From: Meridianimarinicoccus marinus
GTDB lineage: Bacteria > Pseudomonadota > Alphaproteobacteria > Rhodobacterales > Rhodobacteraceae
Direction of reading: 5' to 3'
Assembly: GCF_040689105.1 (NCBI RefSeq)
Contig: NZ_JBFBVU010000022.1
Span: 1-64,000 of the forward strand
DNA length: 64,000 nt
Position numbers and translations under genes: made by a program. This document shows positions 18,347 to 26,449 of this stretch, piece after piece. A model generated the notes under the pieces. It did no database searches. It saw nothing but the letters and a program-made list of their open reading frames with translations, and was not told the origin of the DNA. Position 1 is the first letter of the stretch; each line of letters begins with the position of its first letter.

Positions 18347-18374
18347 AAGGGGCGGACTGGTCAGCCCGCCCCTT
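18347..18374 (-). terminator. Intercistronic hairpin between quinoprotein dehydrogenase and cytochrome genes
   Basis: AAGGGGCGG (18347-18355) pairs with CCGCCCCTT (18366-18374) around a ten-base loop. In the transcribed (minus) direction no strong U-run follows. It may therefore be a partial terminator or an mRNA-stabilising stem that sets the ratio of dehydrogenase to cytochrome. Confidence 0.5.
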
Positions 18375-18393
18375 TCGTCAGTTTTCTGCAGCC

Positions 18394-20094
18394 TCAGTCG
18401 GCCAGCGTGAAGGCGATGATGTTGTTGCCCCGCTTGAAGTTGAGCTGTGCGTTGCCGCCGGCGGCGACGACGATGTACTGCTGGCCTTCCACCGTATAGC
18501 TGGACGGAGGCGCGTTGACCCCGGCCCCGGCCTGGAAGCGCCACAGCTCGCCGCCGTTGGAACTGTCATAGGCCTTGAACAGACCGTTGCCCTCGCCGGT
18601 AAAGACCAGGCCGCCCGCGGTGGCAAGAATGCCGCCGATCATCGGTTCGGCGGTTCTGACCTGCCACGCGATGCCGCCGGTGTCATAGTCCACGGCGGTG
18701 ACATTGCCCCACTGCTCTTCATCCGGGATCACGTCGAACGAACCGCCCAGCCACAGCTTGCCCTCGGGATAGGGGGTCGAGCGCACGGTGTAGGTCATCG
18801 GCTGATGCAGGTTGATCGCATAGCTCAGGCGCAGGTTCGGATCGATCGCCATCGGCGACCATTCCACGCCGCCATTGGCACCCGGCAGCATCCGCGCGCC
18901 TTCGGCCGTGGGCAGAGTCCACATGTCTTCCTGCGGAACCATCGCTTCCGAGAACCGGATCAACGAGCAGTCCTCGGCGTCGTGGACATAGACATGCCCG
19001 GTCTTGCCGGCGTGCAGGATCCCCTTCACGTCGTTGCCTTCGGCATCCGCGACGGTGGTGATGATCGGCGGGGACACCGCGTCCAGATCCCAGACGTCAT
19101 GGGCGATGTACTGCAGGTGGCAGATGTATTCGCCGGTATCCAGATCCACCGCGACAAGGCTGTCGGTGTACAAGTTGTCGCCCGGACGCAGGCTGCCGTC
19201 GAGGTCGGGCGACGGGTTGCCGACCACGAAATAGATCCGACGTGTCTCAAGATCGACCGCCGGATTCTGCCAGACGCCACCACCAAGGGTTTCGTAGGGG
19301 TCGCCCATTTTCGCAAGCGCGGCCTTCTCGGCATCGATGTCGCGATGCATGTCGCGGCCGGTGGCGTCATGGGTGGCCCAGACGCCCACCGAGTCCTCGG
19401 GGATGGTGTGGAAGGTCCAGATCAACTCGCCGGTTTCGGTATCGAAGGCCTTGACGAAGCCACGGATGCCGTATTCGCCGCCGTTGGTGCCGATCAGCAC
19501 CATGTTGTCGACAACGCTGGGTGCCATGGTTTCGGAATAGCCCAGTTCCGCCTCGGCGATCTGGGTTTCCCAAAGCTGTTTGCCGGTCTTGGCGTCAAGC
19601 GCCACCAGCTTGGCATCCAGTGTGCCCATGAACAGTTTGTCACCCGACACCGCCACGCCGCGGTTGTTGGGGCCGCAGCAATAGGTGGTGACCGGACCCA
19701 TGGCATGCTTGTGATGCCAGATCTGTTTGCCGGTCCGCGCGTCCAGTGCATAGACATGGTTGAACGCCGTGGTGACATACATGATGCCGTTCACCACGAT
19801 CGGCGAGGTTTCCATCGTGTCGACAATCTCGGTCTGGAAGATCCAGGCCGGGCGCAGGTTCTTGACATTGCCGGTGTTGATCTGGCTGGCCGGATAATAT
19901 CGGGTCTGTGCATAGTTGCCGTTGGTGTGCAGGAAGTTGTTCCCGTCCCCCGCAGCGCGCGTCAGCATGTTTTGCGTGACCGACTGCAAGTCGCCATAAA
20001 GCGTACTTGACGAGGTCTCCTCCTGGGCGCTGGCCGCCCCTGTCAAACATGATGCCGCGACACAAAATGCGGCAGTTGTCATCCCTCTGATCAT
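18394..20094 (-). CDS. PQQ-dependent alcohol dehydrogenase, lanthanide-type signature
   Basis: A 566-residue periplasmic quinoprotein with an N-terminal signal peptide (to about residue 23) and the eight-bladed propeller pattern (repeated ALDA.TGK..W). Active-site features: vicinal Cys139-Cys140 (TYCCGPNN), Glu207, Asn293 and the catalytic Asp336 in HDVWDLDA. Asp338, two residues after the catalytic Asp, is the extra acidic ligand that marks lanthanide-dependent enzymes (XoxF, ExaF/PedH); calcium enzymes have Ala or Ser there. No haem domain is fused. GGGAGGAAAC precedes ATG 20094. Electrons probably go to the dihaem cytochrome encoded next. The natural alcohol is unknown. Confidence 0.9.
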   Translation of the reverse strand: MIRGMTTAAFCVAASCLTGAASAQEETSSSTLYGDLQSVTQNMLTRAAGDGNNFLHTNGNYAQTRYYPASQINTGNVKNLRPAWIFQTEIVDTMETSPIVVNGIMYVTTAFNHVYALDARTGKQIWHHKHAMGPVTTYCCGPNNRGVAVSGDKLFMGTLDAKLVALDAKTGKQLWETQIAEAELGYSETMAPSVVDNMVLIGTNGGEYGIRGFVKAFDTETGELIWTFHTIPEDSVGVWATHDATGRDMHRDIDAEKAALAKMGDPYETLGGGVWQNPAVDLETRRIYFVVGNPSPDLDGSLRPGDNLYTDSLVAVDLDTGEYICHLQYIAHDVWDLDAVSPPIITTVADAEGNDVKGILHAGKTGHVYVHDAEDCSLIRFSEAMVPQEDMWTLPTAEGARMLPGANGGVEWSPMAIDPNLRLSYAINLHQPMTYTVRSTPYPEGKLWLGGSFDVIPDEEQWGNVTAVDYDTGGIAWQVRTAEPMIGGILATAGGLVFTGEGNGLFKAYDSSNGGELWRFQAGAGVNAPPSSYTVEGQQYIVVAAGGNAQLNFKRGNNIIAFTLAD

Positions 20095-20126
20095 ACTGTT
20101 TCCTCCCAGGTTATCATTGTGGATTT

Positions 20127-20155
20127 TTATTATTGTTTGCCCTAACGTACTCCAA
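20127..20155 (-). promoter_or_regulatory. Candidate promoter of the PQQ dehydrogenase
   Basis: Read on the minus strand, TTGGAG (20150-20155) and TAATAA (20127-20132) are separated by 17 bases. They lie about 35 bases upstream of the start codon in the divergent gap shared with the beta-propeller gene. Assignment rests on sequence match only. Confidence 0.4.
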
Positions 20156-20182
20156 CCCCGGTAAAAAAAACAGTCCAGTGTC

Positions 20183-21169
20183 ATGTGTCGAAGTTTCCCC
20201 TTATCTGTCATGTTAGTTAGCGCAATCATGGCCCTTTCGGTGACCCGAAACGCCACCGCCGAAACCGGGAATGCCATTGTGCCCAACGAACGGGGCGATT
20301 CGCTGTCCATCCTGTCCCCGGATCTCGAGGTCATTCAGACCATCGAAACCTGCGCCCGGCCGCGCGGCATCCATTTCAATGCGGATCGGAGTTCGTTTTT
20401 TGTGGGCTGCGCCGATGACGACATGATCGCCATCTACGACACCGCCACGCTGGAACTCGTCGGTCGCATTCGCGGCGTGTCGGCGCCCGAGACCTTCGAT
20501 CTGCATCCCGACGGACGGCGGCTGATCGTGTCGAACGAGGAAGACGCCGCGGCTTCTGTCTATGACGTGGAAACCGGCGAGTTTCTGACCGATTATCTGA
20601 CCGGCGAAGAGCCCGAAGGCGTGCAGGTGACCTCGGACGGGCGGCTTGTGTTCGTCGCCTCGGAAGCCGCCAACCTGGTGCATGTGATCGACCTTGAGGC
20701 CGACGCGGTGATCGCCGACATCCTGGTCGACACCCGCCCGCGCCGCTTTGCCCTGACCCCGGACGAGGCCGAGCTTTGGGTTTCGGCGGAACTGGCGGGC
20801 ATCGTCAACATCATCGATGTCGGAACCCTGAAACTGGTCGGAGACATCCCCTTCCTGCCCACCGGGTTCCGGCCCGAGCAGGTGACCCCGGTCGATCTGG
20901 TCATCACCGCCGACGGGCAGCGCGCCTATGTGGCGCTTGGCCGGGCCAATCATGTGGCGGTTGTCGACGTCCCGACGCGCAAGGTCATCGACTATGTTCT
21001 GGTCGGCAGCCGTGCCTGGGGGCTGGCGCTGACCGTCGACGAAAAGCGGCTGTTCGTGGCCAACGGCCTGTCCGACGATGTCACCGTGATCGACACCGAA
21101 AGCCTGAAACCCATCGCCTCGATCCCGGTGGGCCGCGTGCCCTATGACATCCTGATCGATGATCGCTAG
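20183..21169 (+). CDS. PQQ-catabolism-associated YVTN beta-propeller protein
   Basis: A 328-residue exported protein with a signal peptide (residues 1-26) followed by seven YVTN/NHL-type repeats, each ending in patterns such as VSNEEDAAASVYDVETGE, FVASEAANLVHVIDLEA and FVANGLSDDVTVIDTES. This matches the beta-propeller protein that accompanies PQQ alcohol dehydrogenases together with a dedicated ABC transporter. It is divergent from the dehydrogenase and overlaps the substrate-binding-protein gene by 11 bases. Its role in the pathway is not established; substrate sensing or assembly are possibilities. Confidence 0.82.
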   Translation: MCRSFPLSVMLVSAIMALSVTRNATAETGNAIVPNERGDSLSILSPDLEVIQTIETCARPRGIHFNADRSSFFVGCADDDMIAIYDTATLELVGRIRGVSAPETFDLHPDGRRLIVSNEEDAAASVYDVETGEFLTDYLTGEEPEGVQVTSDGRLVFVASEAANLVHVIDLEADAVIADILVDTRPRRFALTPDEAELWVSAELAGIVNIIDVGTLKLVGDIPFLPTGFRPEQVTPVDLVITADGQRAYVALGRANHVAVVDVPTRKVIDYVLVGSRAWGLALTVDEKRLFVANGLSDDVTVIDTESLKPIASIPVGRVPYDILIDDR

Positions 21170-22316
21170 GGTTTTCGCCTGCCTGATGCTGCTGACCTGC
21201 CCCGCCGTGGCGCAGGATGTGGCGGCCATCGCCTATCTTGGGCTTGAGGACGATCCGTATTACGAACCGCAACCGGTCTATACCGGGCTGTCCCTGCGCG
21301 ACCGCGAACGCCCGCTGGATGGCGCGCGGCTGGGCGTGCGGGACTCGCGGGTTCTGGGCCGGGCGCTTGGCGTGAAATTCGAGTTGATCGAGGTTCTGGC
21401 CACGCCGGAGGGCTTTACGGACGTACTGTCGGATCTCAAGGCAACCCAGCCGCTGGCCATCCTTATCGATCTGCCCGCCAAACTGATGGCACAGGCCGTG
21501 GCCGAAACCGGGTCCGATGACCTGCTGATCAACATCCGCGATGGATCTGACCGCTGGCGCGGGCCGGATTGCGCGCCGCATCTGCTGCACACCGCACCGT
21601 CGGATGCCATGCGCAGCGACGCGCTGGCCCAATACTTGCGGTCGCGCGGCTGGGACGACGTGCTGCTGGTTCATGGCCCGACCGAGGCCGACATCGCACA
21701 AGCCGCCACCGCCCGGACATCTGCTGCAAAGTTCGGCCTGAAGATCGTGGACCAGCGCGCCTTCGAACTGACCAACGATCCCCGCCGCCGCAACAAGAGC
21801 AACATCGCCCTGCTCACCGGCGGCGCCCGCTACGACACGGTCTGGCTGATCGACGACCAGGGCGATTTCGGCCGCTACCTGCCCTATGCCACCTACGCCC
21901 CGCGCCCGGTGATCGGGTCCGAGGGACTGGGCCCGCACGCCTGGCACTGGACCTTCGAACGCTACGGAGCCCCGCAGCTCAACCAGCGGTTCCGGCGGGT
22001 GGCGGATCGCGACATGAGCTCCGACGACTGGGCCGCCTGGGTGGCCACCAAGGTCATCGCGGAAGCGGTGGTCGGGGCCGGTACAGCCGATCGCGGCGCC
22101 GTCCATCGGGCGCTGCGGGCTCCGGAACTGTCGGTGGACCTTTACAAGGGCGTGCGCGGCAACTTCCGCGACTGGGACGGCCAATTGCGTCAGCCGATCC
22201 TGCTGGCAACCCAGAACGCGGTGATCGCGGTCGCCCCCATCGACGGCTTCGAACACCAGTTCGACACGCTGGACACGCTGGGGCCGGACAGGGATGACAG
22301 CACATGCAAGCGGTGA
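21159..22316 (+). CDS. ABC-type periplasmic binding protein of PQQ alcohol dehydrogenase systems
   Basis: A 385-residue protein with a signal peptide (MIARVFACLMLLTCPAVAQ). A branched-chain-amino-acid-type binding-protein fold is suggested by LGLEDDPYYEPQP near the N-terminus, YLRSRGWDDVLLVHGPT in the middle and WVATKVIAEAVVGAG towards the end. It resembles the substrate-binding proteins that sit beside PQQ-dependent alcohol dehydrogenases. It overlaps the propeller gene and precedes a permease and ATPase, so it is probably the ligand-capturing component of that transporter. The ligand is unknown; a short-chain alcohol, an acid product or a metal complex could be bound. Confidence 0.8.
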   Translation: MIARVFACLMLLTCPAVAQDVAAIAYLGLEDDPYYEPQPVYTGLSLRDRERPLDGARLGVRDSRVLGRALGVKFELIEVLATPEGFTDVLSDLKATQPLAILIDLPAKLMAQAVAETGSDDLLINIRDGSDRWRGPDCAPHLLHTAPSDAMRSDALAQYLRSRGWDDVLLVHGPTEADIAQAATARTSAAKFGLKIVDQRAFELTNDPRRRNKSNIALLTGGARYDTVWLIDDQGDFGRYLPYATYAPRPVIGSEGLGPHAWHWTFERYGAPQLNQRFRRVADRDMSSDDWAAWVATKVIAEAVVGAGTADRGAVHRALRAPELSVDLYKGVRGNFRDWDGQLRQPILLATQNAVIAVAPIDGFEHQFDTLDTLGPDRDDSTCKR

Positions 22317-22380
22317 CCGCCCTGCCGTCCCCTGACGGCACCGGCCCCAACTCCGCCACGGGCCTGGTCCGCATACGGCC

Positions 22381-23196
22381 ATGGGCCGAGCAAACCGGCT
22401 GTCGCGCCTCAGACCGGGGGCGCTGTCGGTGAAATGGGCCGGGGATCGTTCCGGCGCCCTGCCGGTCACGGCCATCTCCATCGCGGCCATGGTGGCTGGC
22501 TGGTGGGTCCTGGCGCTGCTCAATGGCGATCCCTCCGTGCTGCCCGGACCCGGCGTCGTGCTGCCCCTGGCCTGGCACGAGCTGACCCAGGGCGACCTGA
22601 TCTATCATCTGGCGGTCACCCTGCGCCGGGTGGCATTGGCGTTCCTGATCGCCATGTCGGTCGGCGGCGCCATCGGCCTGCTGATGGGCAGCAGCCGGGG
22701 CATCGACCGCTGGCTCGACCCCTGGCTGATTGCCTTTCTGAACCTGCCTGCTCTGGTCACCATCGTGCTGTGCTATCTCTGGATCGGGCTGAACGAGGCC
22801 GCGGCGGTCACCGCGGTGGCCATCAACAAGATCCCCACCGTGGTCATCACCATCCGCGAGGGCACCCGCGCGCTGGACCGCCAGTTGACCGATGTCGCCA
22901 CCGTCTTCCGGATGAGCCGCCGGGCAAGGTTGCGCCATGTCATCGCGCCGCAACTGGGCCCCTATATCGCCTCGGCCGGGCGGTCTGGGATCTCGCTGAT
23001 CTGGAAGATCGTGCTGGTGGTCGAGTTTCTGGGACGCAGCGACGGCATCGGCTTCAAGCTGCACCTCTATTTCCAACTTTTCCGGGTTGATATGGTACTG
23101 GCCTATGCGCTCAGCTTCGTCATCGTCATGCTTCTGATCGAGGCGCTGATCCTGCGGCCGTGGGAGGCGCGCGCGACGCGCTGGCGGCGTCCATGA
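22381..23196 (+). CDS. ABC transporter permease (SsuC/TauC-like)
   Basis: A 271-residue inner-membrane permease with about six hydrophobic segments and the EAA-type loop (DVATVFRMSRRARLRHVIAPQLGPY). The fold resembles nitrate/sulfonate/taurine permeases. It ends in an ATGA overlap with the ATPase gene. The first ATG in frame is 22381, 64 bases after the binding-protein stop. Together with the flanking genes it forms the transporter of the PQQ alcohol oxidation locus; transport direction and substrate are not shown by the sequence. Confidence 0.85.
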   Translation: MGRANRLSRLRPGALSVKWAGDRSGALPVTAISIAAMVAGWWVLALLNGDPSVLPGPGVVLPLAWHELTQGDLIYHLAVTLRRVALAFLIAMSVGGAIGLLMGSSRGIDRWLDPWLIAFLNLPALVTIVLCYLWIGLNEAAAVTAVAINKIPTVVITIREGTRALDRQLTDVATVFRMSRRARLRHVIAPQLGPYIASAGRSGISLIWKIVLVVEFLGRSDGIGFKLHLYFQLFRVDMVLAYALSFVIVMLLIEALILRPWEARATRWRRP

Positions 23197-23792
23197 TTTC
23201 CGTTGCCATCGAAAACAAGCGCATAGGCGAAACACAGGTGCTGGGCCCCATCGCCCTTGAGATCGCCGCCGGCGAGACCCTGGCCGTCGTCGGGCCCTCG
23301 GGCGTCGGCAAGACAACCCTGCTGCGGATCCTGGCCGGGCTGGACCGCGATTTTACCGGGCGGGTGGACGCGCCAGCGCGCCGCGCGATGGTGTTTCAGG
23401 AACCTGCGCTGCTGCCCTGGCGCAGCGCACTTGACAACCTGACACTGGTGGCCGGGGTGAACACGGCCACTGCCCGCGCGGCCCTGGGCGAGGTCGGACT
23501 GGGCGGACTTGCGGACCGCTTCCCGGGCCAGATGTCGCTGGGCCAGCAGCGGCGCCTGTCGCTGGCGCGGGCGTTCGCGGCGGCCCCGGAGGTCTTGCTT
23601 ATGGATGAGCCCTTCGTCTCGTTGGATGCCGCGTTGGTGGACGAGATGCTGGCGCTGACCGAACGCCTGCTGGCTGCCCGCACAATCGCCACAGTCTTTG
23701 TCACTCATTCCATGGCCGAGGCCACGCGGTTGGCCACCCGGATCGTTCGCCTCAAGGGACACCCTGCCATGCTGGACCCGTCGCCGGCCTGA
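23193..23792 (+). CDS. ABC transporter ATP-binding protein
   Basis: A 199-residue ATPase, short for its family. The Walker A motif GPSGVGKTT is near residue 36, the Q-loop is VFQEPALLPW, the signature is MSLGQQRRLSLARA and Walker B is VLLMDEPFVSLD, with the switch His in VFVTHSM. I chose ATG 23193, which overlaps the permease stop by ATGA; an upstream in-frame ATG at 23160 would lie inside the permease gene. It powers the SsuC-like permease of the PQQ-linked transporter. Confidence 0.88.
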   Translation: MISVAIENKRIGETQVLGPIALEIAAGETLAVVGPSGVGKTTLLRILAGLDRDFTGRVDAPARRAMVFQEPALLPWRSALDNLTLVAGVNTATARAALGEVGLGGLADRFPGQMSLGQQRRLSLARAFAAAPEVLLMDEPFVSLDAALVDEMLALTERLLAARTIATVFVTHSMAEATRLATRIVRLKGHPAMLDPSPA

Positions 23793-23948
23793 CAGTCCCG
23801 CGCAGTCTCGGCCCGGTGGCGTCCCGGCAAAGCCGACAGGCCGGCACCGAAGGCACATCGAAGAGTTGAACGATTGCCAAAGACCTGCTTTTCATTTCCG
23901 CGCTGCACCATACCCTGTGCAAAAGTGCCCTTTGGAGATGTTCCACAA

Positions 23949-24758
23949 ATGCCCCCTGTTGATCCTGTCCCCGTGCAACGGCGTCTTGCGCGCCTTCGAC
24001 CTGCGGCGGCCATCGCTATTGTCACCCTGCTTGCCGCTGTTGGCCTTGCGGGTCCCACCTGGGCGCAGATCGATCCCTCGGGCATGCTGGCCGAGAACCT
24101 GAATGTGACCGGCCGGGGCTGGGCGCAATTGACCGAATGGCGCGAGATGGGCCAGTTTCTGCTTGCGCTGCTGGAAGTCACCGTGATGACCGCCGCCGTC
24201 GCCTACCATCCCGCCAACCGTGCTGAAGGCCGCAAGGGCGCCGCATTTCAACTTACCGGAACGCTGTTCGTCTATGCCCTGATCGGCATGGTTGTCGGAT
24301 TCCTTGTCATGCACCACGGCGCCATCATCGGCTTCGTGATCTTCGGCATCGGCGGACTGCTGCGGTTCCGCACCGATGTGGACACCATGTCGGACACCAT
24401 GCGCCTGATCCTTGTGACGCTGATCGGGCTCTGTGTCGGGCTGGATCTGCCGGTCATGGCCGTCATCACCACCGCCAGTGCCTGGGCGATCATGTATCTT
24501 TTCGGCGGCGTACCCCGACATGTGATCGAGATCAAGTTCGCCGACAAGCACAACATCCCGCAGGCCCGCGCCGATCTGGCAACGGGGCTCGAAGCTTCGG
24601 GCTACCGGATCTCGGACATACGCAAATCCAAGGCCAAGCACACGTTCGCCTTCGTCGTGGTGGGGGCCAAAGGCGCGTCCCAGGACAGGCTGGTTCACGC
24701 AATGATGGATCTGGAATCCGCGAAACCCGGTCTGATATCTGACTGGCACCTCGCGTGA
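23949..24758 (+). CDS. DUF4956/MgtC-like multi-spanning membrane protein
   Basis: A 269-residue membrane protein. A hydrophobic N-terminal segment (AAAIAIVTLLAAVGLAGPTW) is followed by three to four more spans and a soluble C-terminal domain of about 80 residues. The central IFGIGGLLRFRTDVDTMSDT recalls the GxGxxLRFRT signature of DUF4956 proteins. TTGGAG lies upstream of ATG 23949. It heads a five-gene co-directional run of exported proteins that includes phosphatase-like and kinase-like members. DUF4956 proteins elsewhere are found beside CotH kinase and VTC polyphosphate domains, which fits the present context loosely. Confidence 0.6.
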   Translation: MPPVDPVPVQRRLARLRPAAAIAIVTLLAAVGLAGPTWAQIDPSGMLAENLNVTGRGWAQLTEWREMGQFLLALLEVTVMTAAVAYHPANRAEGRKGAAFQLTGTLFVYALIGMVVGFLVMHHGAIIGFVIFGIGGLLRFRTDVDTMSDTMRLILVTLIGLCVGLDLPVMAVITTASAWAIMYLFGGVPRHVIEIKFADKHNIPQARADLATGLEASGYRISDIRKSKAKHTFAFVVVGAKGASQDRLVHAMMDLESAKPGLISDWHLA

Positions 24759-24771
24759 CGCGGCCCGCATC

Positions 24772-25665
24772 ATGAGGGGCCATCGCCGATGGGCCGTTCT
24801 GGGTGCCCTGTGCGCGGCAGGGATCGCGGGCCATGCCGGGGCCGATTGCGGCACGCCCTCGGTGCGGTTTCTGGACAGCGAAAAGATCGCCAGGACCGGC
24901 AAGGGCTATGCCGAACCCTCGGGCCTGTCGTTGGCTGGCGACGGGGAGGGGCTTCTGAGCGTCAGCGACGATACGGCGGCGATCTTCCGTCTGCGGCCGG
25001 ATGGCGGTTTCGGGACACGCCATGACATCGCGCTGGCCAAGCCCGACCTTGAGGGCGTCGCCTGGGACATGGTCCGCAATCGCATCCTGACCGTGAACGA
25101 GGGTGCGGCCGAAATCCTCGTGACCGACCCGCACTCCTGGGTCAGCAAAGCGTTTCCGCTGTCAAAGATGCAGGGCTATCCGGCGGTCGAACAAGTTTTT
25201 GCCACCTCTGACCCCAATGACCTTCTGGAAGGCATCGCCGTCGATCCGGCCCGCGACCTGATCTTCGTGCTGAAGGAGAAGCGGCCCAGACTGCTTCTTG
25301 AGATATCCCCCGACCTGACAGAGATTTTGCGCGCCACGGAACTGACCCCGGCGCTTGGCTTTGTCGATGACGATCAGGGCGACTGGCCGCTGGATGTCTC
25401 GGGTGTTAGCGTGGACGGGCCGACGGGTTGCCTGTGGATCGTCAGCGACCGGGGCCAGCGGCTGTTTCTGTTCGATCCCGCCGGCGACAGCCCGGCCCGC
25501 AGTTTTGCGCTTGGCTGGCTGAAAGACAAGAAACCGCAGCCCCTGCCCCATGCCGAGGGCATTGCACATGACCCGGCCACCGATCGCCTGATGATCGTGA
25601 ACGACGACGGCAAGGCCTCGCGTCTGTTTACCTTCGAGGTACTCAGGGGCGGTGCCCCCGACTAG
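24772..25665 (+). CDS. Exported SdiA-regulated/YjiK-like beta-propeller
   Basis: A 297-residue exported protein with an N-terminal signal peptide (to about residue 24). The remaining chain shows six-bladed propeller repeats like those of the SdiA-regulated (YjiK) and phytase-like families: EPSGLSLAGDGEGLLSVSDD, LEGVAWDMVRNRILTVNEG, LEGIAVDPARDLIFVLKE and AEGIAHDPATDRLMIVNDD. Thirteen bases separate it from the membrane-protein gene. A phosphodiesterase-like or ligand-binding role is possible. The link to phospho-chemistry is contextual, since it sits with phosphatase-like and kinase-like exported proteins. Confidence 0.7.
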   Translation: MRGHRRWAVLGALCAAGIAGHAGADCGTPSVRFLDSEKIARTGKGYAEPSGLSLAGDGEGLLSVSDDTAAIFRLRPDGGFGTRHDIALAKPDLEGVAWDMVRNRILTVNEGAAEILVTDPHSWVSKAFPLSKMQGYPAVEQVFATSDPNDLLEGIAVDPARDLIFVLKEKRPRLLLEISPDLTEILRATELTPALGFVDDDQGDWPLDVSGVSVDGPTGCLWIVSDRGQRLFLFDPAGDSPARSFALGWLKDKKPQPLPHAEGIAHDPATDRLMIVNDDGKASRLFTFEVLRGGAPD

Positions 25666-25769
25666 GTCGGACAAGCACAGCCAGAAAACCGGTGGACGGA
25701 TGCGCCCCGGTGGTTAGTCTGGACACCAGCGAAAACAGCATTGCGCGCCCATGGCGCGAGAGGATCGAG

Positions 25770-26438
25770 ATGAGTTCAGACACCCGACGCAAACCCGTAT
25801 TCGGCCTTGCGCTGGTCGCAAGCCTGTTGCTTGGGGCCCCCGCCATGGCCTCGGATTACACCGCGCGCAACGGCGGGCCGAGCAGCAAGCAGATGCTGGA
25901 ACGCTCTAGCGGCCCGGCCGACGGGCTGGCCTTCTTCCGCCCGGTCATGTCCGGTGTGCTTTACCGGGCCGGGTTCCACGGCGGCGACAAGGCCCGCACC
26001 GGCCTGAATTCCGCGCAACGCGATGCGCTGTGCGAGGCCGGGTTCTCGGGCGCGCGCTATATCGATTTCGGCAAGAACACCACCTATGGCACCACCCAGT
26101 GCGGCGGCCAGAGCATGGTCTATGAAGGGGGCCGATCGACCCGAACCGCCGACCTCATGCAGCAGATCCACGCCTCGATCAAAAACCCGGCGTCCGGCCC
26201 GGTCCTGGTGCACTGCATGTGGGGGGTGCATTCCTCGGGCGCGGTGTCGGCCATGGCGCTGGTGCAGTTCTGCGGCTGGAGCGAGGAGCGTGCCAAGAAA
26301 TACTGGGACGAAGCGCGCAACGGCGCCGGCTGCTCGGGCGGGTGTTCGCAATGGATCGACGCGCATTTCGCAAAGTTCAAGGTGGATCCGTCGCTGAAGA
26401 TCTCCAGCGCCGAACAGGCCGCCATTTGCCCCAAATAG
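25770..26438 (+). CDS. Exported protein tyrosine phosphatase-like protein with altered P-loop
   Basis: A 222-residue protein with a signal peptide (residues 1-28). It resembles dual-specificity phosphatases: LYRAGF early, GARYIDFG in the middle and the active-site strand GPVLVHCMWGVHSSGAVSAM. The nucleophile Cys149 is present, but the CX5R arginine is replaced by Ser155, so phosphate binding may be impaired or altered. I chose ATG 25770 because GAGAGGATCGAG precedes it and the signal peptide starts there. The kinase-like gene follows after 11 bases. It could be a pseudo-phosphatase that binds a phosphoprotein, or an enzyme with modified chemistry. Confidence 0.65.
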   Translation: MSSDTRRKPVFGLALVASLLLGAPAMASDYTARNGGPSSKQMLERSSGPADGLAFFRPVMSGVLYRAGFHGGDKARTGLNSAQRDALCEAGFSGARYIDFGKNTTYGTTQCGGQSMVYEGGRSTRTADLMQQIHASIKNPASGPVLVHCMWGVHSSGAVSAMALVQFCGWSEERAKKYWDEARNGAGCSGGCSQWIDAHFAKFKVDPSLKISSAEQAAICPK

Positions 26439-26449
26439 GACGTCACCTG

